Assembly: GCA_947628755.1 (NCBI GenBank)
Contig: CANRBC010000007.1
Location: 47,227 to 111,226, forward strand
DNA length: 64,000 bases
Source of the DNA: an uncultured Clostridia bacterium
Lineage (GTDB): Bacteria > Bacillota > Clostridia > Lachnospirales > CAG-274
Direction of reading: 5' to 3'
Positions 7,610 to 16,065 of this stretch are shown one piece after another. How positions within the stretch are numbered: position 1 is the first letter of the stretch; each line of letters opens with the position of its first letter. The position numbers were made by a program, and so were the translations under genes. Under the pieces are notes generated by a model, which saw only the letters and a list, made by a program, of their open reading frames with translations, was not told where the DNA came from and did no database searches.

Positions 7610-7639
7610 TATTATGAGCAGAAAAAGAAGCAATATACT
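7610..7639 (-). promoter_or_regulatory. Candidate sigma-G promoter for the SASP-like gene
   Basis: The minus strand reads AGTATA, 17 bases, CATAATA. The -10 equals the sigma-G consensus CATANTA, and the -35 differs from TGNATA at one position. It lies about 50 bases before the start codon. Confidence 0.55.
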
Positions 7640-7712
7640 GTAATTATTTTCCACTTTTTTTAAATGTAATTACACGGTTTTTGCTATCATATAATTACAC
7701 AGAGGTGATTAT

Positions 7713-8117
7713 ATGGAAGAAAACAGTATCGATATGTCACAGCTGGAGAGAATAATGTCTGTGGTAAAGCTCATGCAGTCCATAAACAGCGGCAGCGAGA
7801 ACGCCGCCCAGATACAGGAAACGGCAGAGCCCGACAACGTTACGGCGCTTAATAAGATAAAGGAGGCGCTTCCCCACCTGGATGCCCCTTATCAAAGGAA
7901 TATAGGTATAATGGTAAAACTAATGGAAATAGATAAGCTGATTCACACATTCAGGGCAATGTCCCTTGACAGCGGAGCAGACAGCAGAAACGTAAAAAAG
8001 AAAATGCTTATGGCAATAAAGCCGGAGCTGGATTACAAGAAGCAGCAGGTACTTGACGTATGCGTCAAGGCTATGGAAATATCGGATATAGTGGAGGGAT
8101 TGAGATTTGGAGAATAG
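7713..8117 (+). CDS. Helical protein of unknown function (first of a pair)
   Basis: A 134-residue, all-alpha-looking protein with no recognised family. It opens MEENSIDMSQLERIMSVVKL, has a charged Asn/Glu linker at about 27-45, then helices such as LMEIDKLIHTFRAMSL and LDVCVKAMEISDIV. There is no signal peptide or membrane segment. The ribosome binding site AGAGGTGATT is strong. The stop overlaps the next gene by 11 bases, so the two are probably translated together. It is divergent from the SASP-like gene. A sporulation link through that neighbour is speculation. Confidence 0.65.
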   Translation: MEENSIDMSQLERIMSVVKLMQSINSGSENAAQIQETAEPDNVTALNKIKEALPHLDAPYQRNIGIMVKLMEIDKLIHTFRAMSLDSGADSRNVKKKMLMAIKPELDYKKQQVLDVCVKAMEISDIVEGLRFGE

Positions 8118-8382
8118 AACGGCAGACGCAATACTTAACGACAAGGCTTTTGACTGTATGGACAAAGGCACAAAGGAGGCGTTTAAAAATCTGTATATAG
8201 GTATGCAGGGGAAATCACAGCAGGAAAGCATACCCATAATAATGGCTTTTTTGAAAACTATGCCTAAAAACGTCAGCTTTACGCCGGAGCAGAAAAGGGC
8301 AATGCTAGGCGTTCTTTTTGCAAACTCCTCCGAGGCGGAGAAAAACAGGCTTATGAGCCTTATACAGCTTATGGGTATGTAA
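8107..8382 (+). CDS. Helical protein of unknown function (second of a pair, TTG start)
   Basis: A 91-residue hydrophilic protein, beginning MENRTADAILNDKAFDCMDK after a TTG start. The start is supported by GGAGG nine bases upstream and by an 11-base overlap with the preceding gene. Predicted helices dominate, and the C-terminus is Met/Leu rich (LMSLIQLMGM). I recognise no family. Close coupling to the preceding 134-residue protein suggests a shared role or complex. Confidence 0.6.
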   Translation: MENRTADAILNDKAFDCMDKGTKEAFKNLYIGMQGKSQQESIPIIMAFLKTMPKNVSFTPEQKRAMLGVLFANSSEAEKNRLMSLIQLMGM

Positions 8383-8502
8383 AAATGAATTTTTTACACT
8401 TAAATAATTCATAAAATCGTAAAAAACAATTAAATTTCAATTAATATTGTAATAATTTTGAAACACTTAACAATTAATTATTCAAAATTAAGGCTTTTAC
8501 TG

Positions 8503-8531
8503 TTGACATATCCGGTGTTTAGTTGTAGAAT
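8503..8531 (+). promoter_or_regulatory. Sigma-A promoter of the citrate synthase-idh operon
   Basis: TTGACA, a 17-base spacer, then TAGAAT, about 38 bases before the start codon at 8570. Confidence 0.8.
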
Positions 8532-8569
8532 TAAATGTATATTAATTTCAGAATACAGGAGGTGAAGCC

Positions 8570-9964
8570 ATGTTCATATTCAATCCAAAGACAAATGTTA
8601 TAGAAAGACGCGAATCAACATATCCTCTCCAGGATGTTGAAAAGCCTAATTTGTTTGAAAATCTGTATGGATATGACGAGGTCCCCAAAATAGCTTTTAA
8701 CCATAGAATCGTGCCTATGGATATGCCGGACAATATATGGATAACCGATACCACCTTCCGAGATGGTCAGCAGGCAAGAGAGCCTTATACCGTAGAACAG
8801 ATAGAGCATATATACAGACTTTTACATAAGCTGGGAGGTCCTAAGGGAATTATAAGACAGAGCGAGTTTTTCGTGTATTCCAAAAAGGACCAGGAGGCAG
8901 TATACAAGTGTCTTGAAAAGGATTACAGATTCCCCGAGGTCACATCATGGATAAGAGCCAGCAAAAAGGACTTTGAGCTTGTAAAGTCAATAGGCGTTAA
9001 GGAAACGGGCATACTTGTAAGCTGCTCGGATTATCATATTTTCTATAAAATGAATATGACAAGAAGCGAGATAATGAATCACTATCTTGCTGTAATACGC
9101 CAATGTATAGAAACGGGCATAAGACCCAGATGTCATTTCGAGGATATTACAAGGGCGGATTTCTACGGCTTTGTAGTACCCTTTGCCTCCGAGCTTATGA
9201 AGCTCATGGAGGAGACGGGTATGCCCATTAAAATAAGGGTGTGCGACACTATGGGATACGGCGTTACGTTCCCGGGTACTGTTCTCCCCAGAAGTATAGC
9301 GGGTATAATATACGGTCTGCACCACTATGCAGGCGTTCCCAACGAGCTTTTGGAATGGCATGGACACAATGATTTCTATCGCTCGGTTATAAATGCCTCC
9401 ACCGCTTGGATATACGGCTGCTGCGGCGTAAATACATCTCTTTTCGGCATAGGCGAGAGAACGGGAAATACGCCTCTTGAAGCTATGGTATTCGAGTACG
9501 CTCAGCTCAGAGGCACTCTTGACGGCATGGATACAACGGTCATCACAGAGCTTGCCGATTATTACCGCAACGAAATAGGCTATGAGATACCGCCTATGAC
9601 GCCCTTTGTAGGAGAAAACTTCAATGTGACAAGGGCGGGCATACACGCCGACGGTATACTCAAAAATGAGGAAATATACAATATATTCAATACGGAGCTT
9701 TTGCTCAACAGACCCGTAAGAGTAGCCGTAGGCAAGACATCGGGACTTGCAGGCATTGCCCATTGGATTAATTCCTATTTCAACTTCAAGGGCGACGACC
9801 AGGTAAGCAAGCAGCACCCTGTTGTGGTAAAGGTAAAGGAATGGGTGGACAAGCAGTATGAGGACGGCAGAGTTACGCAGATAAGCGACAAGGAGCTTAT
9901 GCGCGTAGTAGCAAAGGAATACAAAAAATATAAAGAAACAAACAATAAACCGGAGGAAAAATAA
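8570..9964 (+). CDS. Re-type citrate synthase-like / homocitrate synthase family protein
   Basis: A 464-residue member of the DRE-TIM metallolyase family (2-isopropylmalate, homocitrate and Re-citrate synthases). Motif DTTFRDGQQAR lies at 60-70 and the metal site HGHND at 264-268, with GERTGNTPLEAM and a C-terminal extension near residue 380 onward. AGGAGGTGAAG precedes the ATG. An isocitrate dehydrogenase gene starts one base after its stop, and no leucine- or lysine-pathway partner follows. This makes the clostridial Re-citrate synthase, which joins acetyl-CoA and oxaloacetate on the way to 2-oxoglutarate and glutamate, the best functional guess. Homocitrate or isopropylmalate synthesis cannot be excluded by sequence alone. 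Confidence 0.8.
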   Translation: MFIFNPKTNVIERRESTYPLQDVEKPNLFENLYGYDEVPKIAFNHRIVPMDMPDNIWITDTTFRDGQQAREPYTVEQIEHIYRLLHKLGGPKGIIRQSEFFVYSKKDQEAVYKCLEKDYRFPEVTSWIRASKKDFELVKSIGVKETGILVSCSDYHIFYKMNMTRSEIMNHYLAVIRQCIETGIRPRCHFEDITRADFYGFVVPFASELMKLMEETGMPIKIRVCDTMGYGVTFPGTVLPRSIAGIIYGLHHYAGVPNELLEWHGHNDFYRSVINASTAWIYGCCGVNTSLFGIGERTGNTPLEAMVFEYAQLRGTLDGMDTTVITELADYYRNEIGYEIPPMTPFVGENFNVTRAGIHADGILKNEEIYNIFNTELLLNRPVRVAVGKTSGLAGIAHWINSYFNFKGDDQVSKQHPVVVKVKEWVDKQYEDGRVTQISDKELMRVVAKEYKKYKETNNKPEEK

Positions 9965-9965
9965 A

Positions 9966-11123
9966 ATGGATAAAATCGCTATTGCAAAGGAAAAATTCGG
10001 AAAGCTGATAGAGGAACAGCTTGCCAGAGTTGAAAAAATGAAGGAGGACAAGGACTTTATAGATTTTACAAAGCTCCCTGTCATAAAGATAGGTATATGC
10101 GGCGGCGACGGCATAGGTCCTGCTATTACGGCGCAGGCTCAGAGAATACTGGAATTCCTCCTTGCCGACGAAGTAAAGGCAGGCAAGGTAGAATTCAAGG
10201 TTATAGACGGACTTACTATTGAGAACAGAATAGCGGCGGGCAAGGCTATACCCGACGATGTTCTGGCGCAGCTCAAGGAGTGTCCCGTTATACTTAAAGG
10301 ACCTACAACTACTCCCAGAGCAGGCGATAAGGTGAATATAGAGTCTGCAAACGTTGCAATGAGAAAGGAGCTTGACCTTTTTGCCAATGTAAGACCCGTA
10401 AGAATACCCGAGGAGGGCATAGACTGGACATTTTACAGAGAAAATACGGAGGGCTCATATACTCTTGGCTCAAAGGGCTTTGAAGTAGACGACGACCTTG
10501 CTTTTGACTTTACCGTTGCCACCACCGACGGTACGGAAAGAATAATAAGAGCTGCCTTTGACTATGCAAGGAAAAACAACAAGGGCAAGGTGACCTGCGT
10601 TACAAAGGCAAATATAATAAAGACTACCGACGGTAAATTCCTCAATACATTTAAGGAAATCGCAAAGGAATATCCCGAAATAGAAACAGACGACTGGTAT
10701 ATCGACATTATGACAGCTAAGCTGATCGACCCCAAGAGAAGACAGAGCTTTAAGGTAGTTGTGCTGCCTAATCTCTACGGCGATATTATAACCGACGAGG
10801 CAGCCGAGTTCCAGGGCGGCGTAGGTACTGCAGGCTCTATAAATATGGGCAAGAAATACGCTATGTTTGAGGCTATACACGGCTCAGCTCCCAGAATGGT
10901 CGAGGAGGGCAGAGATAAATATGCCGACCCCTGTTCTATTATAAGAGCGGCGTCTATGCTCCTTGCTCATATAGGCTACACAGATAAGGCGGATAAGCTG
11001 GACAAGGCTCTCGATATATGCACTCAGACTGAAAGAAAAATTGCCGTAACAGGTCACGAGGACGGCTGCACAAGCGCAGAGCTGGCAGACTATATAATGG
11101 ATACCATACAGGCTATGGACTAA
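9966..11123 (+). CDS. Isocitrate dehydrogenase (isocitrate/isopropylmalate dehydrogenase family)
   Basis: A 385-residue beta-decarboxylating dehydrogenase. The Gly-rich start GGDGIGPAIT, substrate arginines in NVRPVRIPEEG, FYRENTEGSY, the metal-binding segment NLYGDIITDEAAEFQGG and the cofactor region EAIHGSAPRMVEEGRDKYADP are all present. It oxidises isocitrate to 2-oxoglutarate, probably with NAD(P). The gene starts one base after the citrate synthase-like gene, so together they form the oxidative branch to glutamate. Aconitase is not in this window. A terminator follows directly. Confidence 0.88.
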   Translation: MDKIAIAKEKFGKLIEEQLARVEKMKEDKDFIDFTKLPVIKIGICGGDGIGPAITAQAQRILEFLLADEVKAGKVEFKVIDGLTIENRIAAGKAIPDDVLAQLKECPVILKGPTTTPRAGDKVNIESANVAMRKELDLFANVRPVRIPEEGIDWTFYRENTEGSYTLGSKGFEVDDDLAFDFTVATTDGTERIIRAAFDYARKNNKGKVTCVTKANIIKTTDGKFLNTFKEIAKEYPEIETDDWYIDIMTAKLIDPKRRQSFKVVVLPNLYGDIITDEAAEFQGGVGTAGSINMGKKYAMFEAIHGSAPRMVEEGRDKYADPCSIIRAASMLLAHIGYTDKADKLDKALDICTQTERKIAVTGHEDGCTSAELADYIMDTIQAMD

Positions 11124-11144
11124 TTAAAAAAATTATGCTATAAT

Positions 11145-11178
11145 AAAGGAGTTGCCGCATTGGGCAACTCCTTTTAAA
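11145..11178 (+). terminator. Intrinsic terminator after isocitrate dehydrogenase
   Basis: The stem AAAGGAGTTGCC/GGGCAACTCCTTT with a small loop is followed by TTTT. The TATAAT at 11139-11144 may belong to a promoter for the next gene, but no clear -35 is seen. Confidence 0.8.
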
Positions 11179-11198
11179 ATAATCGGAGGGATAACAAT

Positions 11199-11855
11199 AT
11201 GGCTGATTTTTTTACGGAAGAAACAAACGAATACCTTATAGGCATAAGATACAACAACAATAAGCAATGGTTTCATGAGCACAAGGATATGTACAGAGAG
11301 TATGTCCACGAGCCTATGGTACATCTTTCAGAGGAGCTTTTCAAGAGGTTTCACGACTATGACAAGTCCTTTAACGAAAAGCCGAAGGTATCTCGCGCCA
11401 ACAGGGATATAAGATTTTCAAACAACAAAAATCCCTATAAGGAGTGCAAGTGGTTTTTCTTAAGGGCAGACGGAAGCCCCCACATTACATACCCCAACCC
11501 TACATTTTTCTTTGAAATATCTCCGGACTGGTGGAGATACGGCTTTTTCTTCTATGCCGACCCAAAGGGAATGGCTGAATTCAGAAACAAGATAAACGCC
11601 AATGTAGCGGCTTGCAAAAGAGTTATAAAAAAATATGCTTCACAGGATATGTTTGTATTAAGCGGCGAGAAGTATAAAAGAGTTTTCAACAAAGAGCTGC
11701 CCCAGGAGGTAAACGACTGGGCGCAGAGGAAATATCTGGATTTCATACGCTATGAGGACTACAACAATATGGAATTTTATTCGGAGGATCTTGCCGATAC
11801 GGTATTTGAAAGACTTAAGATGATTTATCCCGTATACAAATTCTTTTTAAGGTGA
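11199..11855 (+). CDS. DUF2461 family protein
   Basis: A 218-residue protein of the DUF2461/TIGR02453 family. It shows the conserved blocks NNNKQWFHEHKDMYREYV, KVSRANRDIRFSNNKNPYK, FFFEISPDWWRYGFF and a helical C-terminus with a conserved RYLDFIRY-like stretch (KYLDFIRYEDYNNM). The biochemical function is unknown. CGGAGGG precedes the ATG. It is followed four bases later by tadA, suggesting co-transcription. Confidence 0.85.
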   Translation: MADFFTEETNEYLIGIRYNNNKQWFHEHKDMYREYVHEPMVHLSEELFKRFHDYDKSFNEKPKVSRANRDIRFSNNKNPYKECKWFFLRADGSPHITYPNPTFFFEISPDWWRYGFFFYADPKGMAEFRNKINANVAACKRVIKKYASQDMFVLSGEKYKRVFNKELPQEVNDWAQRKYLDFIRYEDYNNMEFYSEDLADTVFERLKMIYPVYKFFLR

Positions 11856-11859
11856 TTTT

Positions 11860-12309
11860 ATGGATTACGAAAAATATATGAATATGGCTCTTGAACAGGC
11901 GCATAAAGCCTACGATATGGGCGAAGTGCCCATAGGCTGCGTCATAGTATACAACGACGAGGTCATAGGCAGAGGCGCAAATATGCGAGTGACAAAGGGC
12001 AATGTGCTTGCCCATGCGGAAATAATCGCCATAGATGAGGCGTGCAGCTTTATGGGAGACTGGCGTCTTGAGGACTGCACTCTCTTTGTGACCGTAGAGC
12101 CCTGTCCCATGTGCGCAGGCGCTATACTCCAGGCAAGAGTAAAGGAGGTAGTGTTCGGCGCAAGGAATCCCAAGGCAGGCTGTGCAGGGTCAATATACAA
12201 TATACTCCAGGACAGCCGCTTCAATCATTTTGTAGAAATAAAAGAGGGCGTCATGCAGGAGCAATGTTCGGATATAATGAAGGATTTTTTTAAGAGGTTC
12301 AGAAAATGA
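11860..12309 (+). CDS. tadA: tRNA-specific adenosine deaminase TadA
   Basis: A 149-residue zinc deaminase that converts A34 to inosine in tRNA-Arg(ACG). The zinc/catalytic motifs HAE (52-54) and PCPMC (81-85) are in place, with VPIGCVIV and ARNPKAGCAGS typical of TadA. The length is normal. The stop overlaps the next ATG in an ATGA arrangement, so the HAD gene is translationally coupled. Confidence 0.95.
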   Translation: MDYEKYMNMALEQAHKAYDMGEVPIGCVIVYNDEVIGRGANMRVTKGNVLAHAEIIAIDEACSFMGDWRLEDCTLFVTVEPCPMCAGAILQARVKEVVFGARNPKAGCAGSIYNILQDSRFNHFVEIKEGVMQEQCSDIMKDFFKRFRK

Positions 12310-12938
12310 AGGCGGTAATATTTGATTTTGACGGCACTATTGCAGACAGCGTGTATGTATGGGATAAGGTGGACAGGGATTTCTTTGCCGTAAGAGGAAT
12401 GGAGGTTCCCGAGGACTACTGCGACGCCATAAGTACAATGAGCTTCTACAACGGCGCAGTCTATACCAAGGAAAAATACAATATAAAAGAGAGCGTAGGG
12501 GAAATTATGTCCGAGTGGAATTCCCATGCCCTTGAGGAATACGAAAACAACGTAAGGCTCAAGCCCTATGTCAAGAATTATATTTACAGACTTAAGCAAA
12601 GGGGCATAAAGATAGGTCTTGCCACGGCGTCCAATCCGGAGTTTTATCTGCCTGTATTAAGGCGTGAGGGCGTTATGGGATATTTTGACGCCTTTGCCGA
12701 CGGGTCTGACAAAAATGTGAGAAACAAGGATTTCCCTGATATTTATATTCTCTGTGCCGAAAGACTGGGCGCAGAGCCTGCCCAATGCAGAGTATACGAG
12801 GACGTTATAAAGGGCGTGCTTTCCGCCAAGTCCGCAGGCATGGAGGTCATAGCCGTATACGACAGCTCAAACGACAGCCGATGGGAGGAAATAAAGGCTG
12901 CCGCCGACGGGTATATAATGGATTTCAGCGAATTATAG
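12306..12938 (+). CDS. HAD-family hydrolase (beta-phosphoglucomutase/phosphatase-like)
   Basis: A 210-residue HAD hydrolase. Motif I is DFDGT (7-11), motif II lies in ATASN (about 101-105) and motif III/IV includes CRVYEDVIKG. A helical cap of subfamily I falls between about residues 15 and 85. Such proteins dephosphorylate sugar phosphates or act as phosphomutases, and the substrate is not predictable. It overlaps tadA by four bases. The SRP RNA promoter begins 14 bases after its stop. Confidence 0.88.
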   Translation: MKAVIFDFDGTIADSVYVWDKVDRDFFAVRGMEVPEDYCDAISTMSFYNGAVYTKEKYNIKESVGEIMSEWNSHALEEYENNVRLKPYVKNYIYRLKQRGIKIGLATASNPEFYLPVLRREGVMGYFDAFADGSDKNVRNKDFPDIYILCAERLGAEPAQCRVYEDVIKGVLSAKSAGMEVIAVYDSSNDSRWEEIKAAADGYIMDFSEL

Positions 12939-12951
12939 ACAAAATATTGTG

Positions 12952-12980
12952 TTGACAAATCCAATTATTGATAGTAAAAT
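12952..12980 (+). promoter_or_regulatory. Sigma-A promoter of the SRP RNA gene
   Basis: TTGACA, a 17-base spacer and TAAAAT, placing the start of transcription about eight bases downstream, exactly at the 5' end of the SRP RNA. Confidence 0.88.
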
Positions 12981-12987
12981 AATATAG

Positions 12988-13257
12988 TCCTGTGCTAGCC
13001 GGGGAGGCAGCGGTGCCCTGTGGTCTGCAATCCGCTTTAGCAGAGTTTATGTCCTTGCCGAGGCTTCAGGCTGTGGAGCTGCCTTGGACTATGCGGCGTT
13101 GAAGATCGAGTCTTGCGCAATAGAACCTTGTGAACCGTGTCAGGTCCGGAAGGAAGCAGCACTAAGCAAGTTATTCTATGTGCCGTAAGGTAGCTTGGTC
13201 CGAGCTGCGTACCCAAGTAACGTCCGTAGTCTGCCGTCGGAGCAGGATGCACAGGAT
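12988..13257 (+). ncRNA. ffs: Signal recognition particle RNA (large, scRNA type)
   Basis: About 270 nt. The 5' TCCTGTGC pairs with the 3' GCACAGGA, closing the RNA. The domain IV core is unmistakable: GTGAACCGTGTCAGGTCCGG, then AAGGAAGCAGCACTAAG. GGGGAGGCAGCGGTGCCCTG near the 5' end belongs to the Alu-like domain of the long Gram-positive form. It scaffolds Ffh in co-translational protein targeting. It has its own promoter and terminator. Confidence 0.96.
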
Positions 13258-13270
13258 TTATGAATGATAT

Positions 13271-13304
13271 GCTGCCGTATCTATAATGACACGGCAGCTT
13301 TTTT
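13271..13304 (+). terminator. Intrinsic terminator of SRP RNA
   Basis: The stem GCTGCCGT/ACGGCAGC with a 12-base loop is followed by six T. Confidence 0.88.
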
Positions 13305-13362
13305 ATCGGTACTCCGTATAATTTCATTAGGCTTTTCGCCGTTTTATTATTAATAATAACTA

Positions 13363-13391
13363 TTGAATAAAAAGGGGTTTTGTGTTAATAT
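13363..13391 (+). promoter_or_regulatory. Candidate sigma-A promoter of the stalk-domain gene
   Basis: TTGAAT, 17 bases, TAATAT, ending 21 bases before the start codon at 13413. Confidence 0.6.
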
Positions 13392-13412
13392 ATAGGGCAA
13401 GAGGTGATTTTC

Positions 13413-14252
13413 ATGGGAAACATAATGAAAAAAATATTTGTGGTATTGCTTATACCTGTTTTTTGTATAAATGTGTATTCGGCAGAGCAGAAGCTGAAGG
13501 TGTATCTTAACGGCGAGGCTGTCGTATTCAGCAATTCTCAGCCCGTTATAGTAAACGGCAGAACGCTTATACCCCTCAGAGGACTTTTTGAAAAAATGGG
13601 CTATACCATAGACTGGGAGCCTGCCACAAAGACTGCCACCCTTATAAACGGCTCAAGCATTATTTCAATGCGCAGCGGTCATAAGGCGCTTCAAGTCAAT
13701 CAGAACAGCACATTCCTCGACGTTCCTGCTCAGATAATCAATAATTCCATGATGATACCCTTAAGAGCTATATCGGAGGCGACGGGAGCTTCCGTCAACT
13801 GGGATGCAAATACAAAGACCGTCCATATAGGCACTGTTACAAGGCAGATAAGTCCCGAAATAACCATAGCTCCTTATATAAGCCGTTATATGAGCTGTAT
13901 TGCGCCTCTGGACGAGGTCACGGAAAATATTCTGTTCACGCTCAATTCCATAAACGACGAAAACATTACAGATAAGCTGGCGGAGCTGAGAGAAAGCATA
14001 GACGGCAATATCGAAACCATAGAAAAGGTCTCCGACGAGCTGGCGGCAATTACTCCCGAACCGAAATTTGAGCAGTTCCATATAAAGGCAAAGGACAGCG
14101 TTGTAAGACTTGGAGAGCTTGCCGAATTAATAAAGAATATGCTTATCAACAGCTATGACTATAACGAGGCAGAGGCAGAGCTTAAGGTGATACTCAGCGA
14201 GGCTCAGAGCGTAAATGCTGAAATGAACGCTTTGGCTGCGGCTATAAGATAA
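13413..14252 (+). CDS. Secreted copper amine oxidase N-terminal-like (stalk) domain protein
   Basis: A 279-residue exported protein with a signal peptide ending near residue 22 (INVYSA). It carries two stalk-type repeats: VKVNGRTLIPLRGLFEKMGY-like (here IVNGRTLIPLRGLFEKMGY) with WEPATKTATL, and MMIPLRAISEATGASVNW with WDANTKTVHIG. A helical, probably coiled C-terminal region spans about 150-279. Stalk domains are common in exported clostridial proteins and are thought to be structural or wall-associated; no copper or amine-oxidase activity is implied. The ATG at 13413 is preferred because GAGGTGAT lies six bases before it and overlaps the alternative GTG at 13404. Confidence 0.85.
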   Translation: MGNIMKKIFVVLLIPVFCINVYSAEQKLKVYLNGEAVVFSNSQPVIVNGRTLIPLRGLFEKMGYTIDWEPATKTATLINGSSIISMRSGHKALQVNQNSTFLDVPAQIINNSMMIPLRAISEATGASVNWDANTKTVHIGTVTRQISPEITIAPYISRYMSCIAPLDEVTENILFTLNSINDENITDKLAELRESIDGNIETIEKVSDELAAITPEPKFEQFHIKAKDSVVRLGELAELIKNMLINSYDYNEAEAELKVILSEAQSVNAEMNALAAAIR

Positions 14253-14270
14253 GTTTCGGGGAGGATGTAT

Positions 14271-15242
14271 ATGAGTAGGCTAAAGAAATGCCCTGCAAAG
14301 GGCAAGGGCATAGGCGGTCAGGCGATAATAGAGGGCGTAATGATGAGAGGAAAGACCCTTTACGCCATGGCTGTGCGCAATCCCGAAAAGGGAATAATAA
14401 TAGAAAAGACCTTTGTAAAGCAGCCCAAGGACAGATGCAAAATACTGGGCTGGCCTATAATAAGAGGCGTTGTCAATTTCTTCGACTGCCTTGTAATGGG
14501 CGTAAAGGTAACAAAGCGCTCATTTGAAATGGCAGGCATGGAGGATATAGAGTACGACAAGGAAAGCAAGTTTGAAATGTGGCTTGAGAAAAAATTCGGC
14601 GACAAGCTTGCAGACTACCTTGTGTATTTCAGCGTGATATTATCCATAGCGCTCTGTATAGGACTGTTTATGGTGCTTCCTACAATAATAGGCGGTTGGA
14701 TTTCTCACTTTGCAGGAGACAGCACAAATGTCAGAAGCGCTGCGGAAAGTATAGTGAAAATAGTTATATTTCTCGGCTATATGATACTTGTGTCACAGAT
14801 GAAGGACATAAAGAGAACATTTATGTACCACGGCGCAGAGCATAAGACCATAAATACCTTTGAGAACGATATGGAGCTTACCGTAGAGAATGTAAAGCAA
14901 AATTCACGCTTCCACAAGCGCTGCGGAACCAGCTTTCTTGTAATAGTGATGATAATAAGCATAATAGTTTTCCTTTTTGTAAGGACAAACGATTTCTGGC
15001 TCAGAATAATATCCAGAGTTATACTTGTGCCCTTTATAGCGGGACTTTCCTATGAGGTCATAAGGTGGGCAGGCTCACACGACAATCCCTTTGTGAATAT
15101 AATAAGCGCGCCGGGAATAGCTATGCAGCTCATTACCACAAAAGAGCCTGACGACAGCATGATAGAGGTGGCAATAGCCTCCCTTAAGGCGGTACTGGAG
15201 GAGGAGCCCGAAAATGAGTCGGACGATACAGGCTGTCCTTGA
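14271..15242 (+). CDS. DUF1385 family membrane protein (YqhQ-like)
   Basis: A 323-residue membrane protein of the DUF1385 family. The signature GIGGQAIIEGVMMRG opens the protein, followed by ILGWPIIRGVVNFFDCLVMG, about four transmembrane segments, and the conserved MYHGAEHKTINTFE and HKRCGTSFL. Its function is unknown. In many Clostridia it sits just upstream of prmC and prfA, as here. The second ATG is chosen because GGGGAGG lies six bases before it and abuts the first ATG (14265). The last 29 bases overlap prmC. Confidence 0.9.
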   Translation: MSRLKKCPAKGKGIGGQAIIEGVMMRGKTLYAMAVRNPEKGIIIEKTFVKQPKDRCKILGWPIIRGVVNFFDCLVMGVKVTKRSFEMAGMEDIEYDKESKFEMWLEKKFGDKLADYLVYFSVILSIALCIGLFMVLPTIIGGWISHFAGDSTNVRSAAESIVKIVIFLGYMILVSQMKDIKRTFMYHGAEHKTINTFENDMELTVENVKQNSRFHKRCGTSFLVIVMIISIIVFLFVRTNDFWLRIISRVILVPFIAGLSYEVIRWAGSHDNPFVNIISAPGIAMQLITTKEPDDSMIEVAIASLKAVLEEEPENESDDTGCP

Positions 15243-16053
15243 CAGCGTAAGAGCAAGGCTTAATGAAAAGGGCATTGAGAGCGCATTTCTTGACGCCCGC
15301 CTTATTTTGGCAGAGGCTCTTGAACTGTCTCAGATACAGCTTGTCACCCATAATAATGATGAAATAAAGGACAATGAACTTCATATAATAGAGGAATATA
15401 CCAAAAGACGGCTCAAAGGAGAGCCTATGCAGTATATACTGGGACGCTGCGAGTTTATGGGACTGGAGCTTCATGTGGACAGAAGCACGCTGATCCCCAG
15501 ACCCGATACTGAAAATGTCGTTGAGGCGGCTATAAATATAATTCGGGAAAGAAAATACAAAACCGTGCTGGATATAGGCACAGGCTCCGGCGCCATAGCC
15601 GTGAGTATAGGAAAATACACCGACGCCCATGTAACGGCTTTGGATATTTCTGCGGCGGCTCTTGACGTAGCCAAGGGAAATGCCGAAAACAACAATGTAA
15701 ACGTAAGGTTTATAAAAAGCGACCTTTTTGAAAATATAACCGAAAGCTATGATATGATAGTTTCAAATCCCCCTTATATAGAAAGGGCAAATATAGCTAC
15801 CCTCGATATTCAGGTAAAGGATTATGAGCCTGTATCTGCTCTTGACGGAGGAGAAGACGGACTTGATTTTTACAGAAAAATAATAGCAAGCTCTCCGCGT
15901 TTTTTGAAAAAAGGGGGTTGCATTATTTTTGAAATCGGTTATAATCAAGGGTATGCACTTTGTAATTTATTAAAGAAAAGCAATTTTGTAAACATATCCG
16001 TAGGCAAGGACCTAGCAGGTCTGGACAGAGTGGTTACAGGATATGCCCTATAA
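15214..16053 (+). CDS. prmC: Peptide chain release factor N5-glutamine methyltransferase
   Basis: A 279-residue methyltransferase that methylates the GGQ glutamine of release factors. The SAM motif DIGTGSGAIAVS lies at about 120-131 and the catalytic NPPY at 185-188. The N-terminal helical domain includes RLKGEPMQYILG and the interdomain IPRPDTE. It overlaps DUF1385 by 29 bases, and its substrate gene prfA begins 12 bases after its stop. The order DUF1385-prmC-prfA is well conserved. Confidence 0.95.
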   Translation: MSRTIQAVLDSVRARLNEKGIESAFLDARLILAEALELSQIQLVTHNNDEIKDNELHIIEEYTKRRLKGEPMQYILGRCEFMGLELHVDRSTLIPRPDTENVVEAAINIIRERKYKTVLDIGTGSGAIAVSIGKYTDAHVTALDISAAALDVAKGNAENNNVNVRFIKSDLFENITESYDMIVSNPPYIERANIATLDIQVKDYEPVSALDGGEDGLDFYRKIIASSPRFLKKGGCIIFEIGYNQGYALCNLLKKSNFVNISVGKDLAGLDRVVTGYAL

Positions 16054-16065
16054 CGGAGGCTTATT

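Noticed and set aside
13037..13327. 96-residue open frame on the minus strand
   Set aside because: It lies antisense to the SRP RNA and its terminator, so it is a shadow of structured RNA.
13413..14252. Reading the copper-amine-oxidase-like domain as an amine oxidase enzyme
   Set aside because: Only the N-terminal stalk-type repeats are present; there is no catalytic oxidase domain or topaquinone site.
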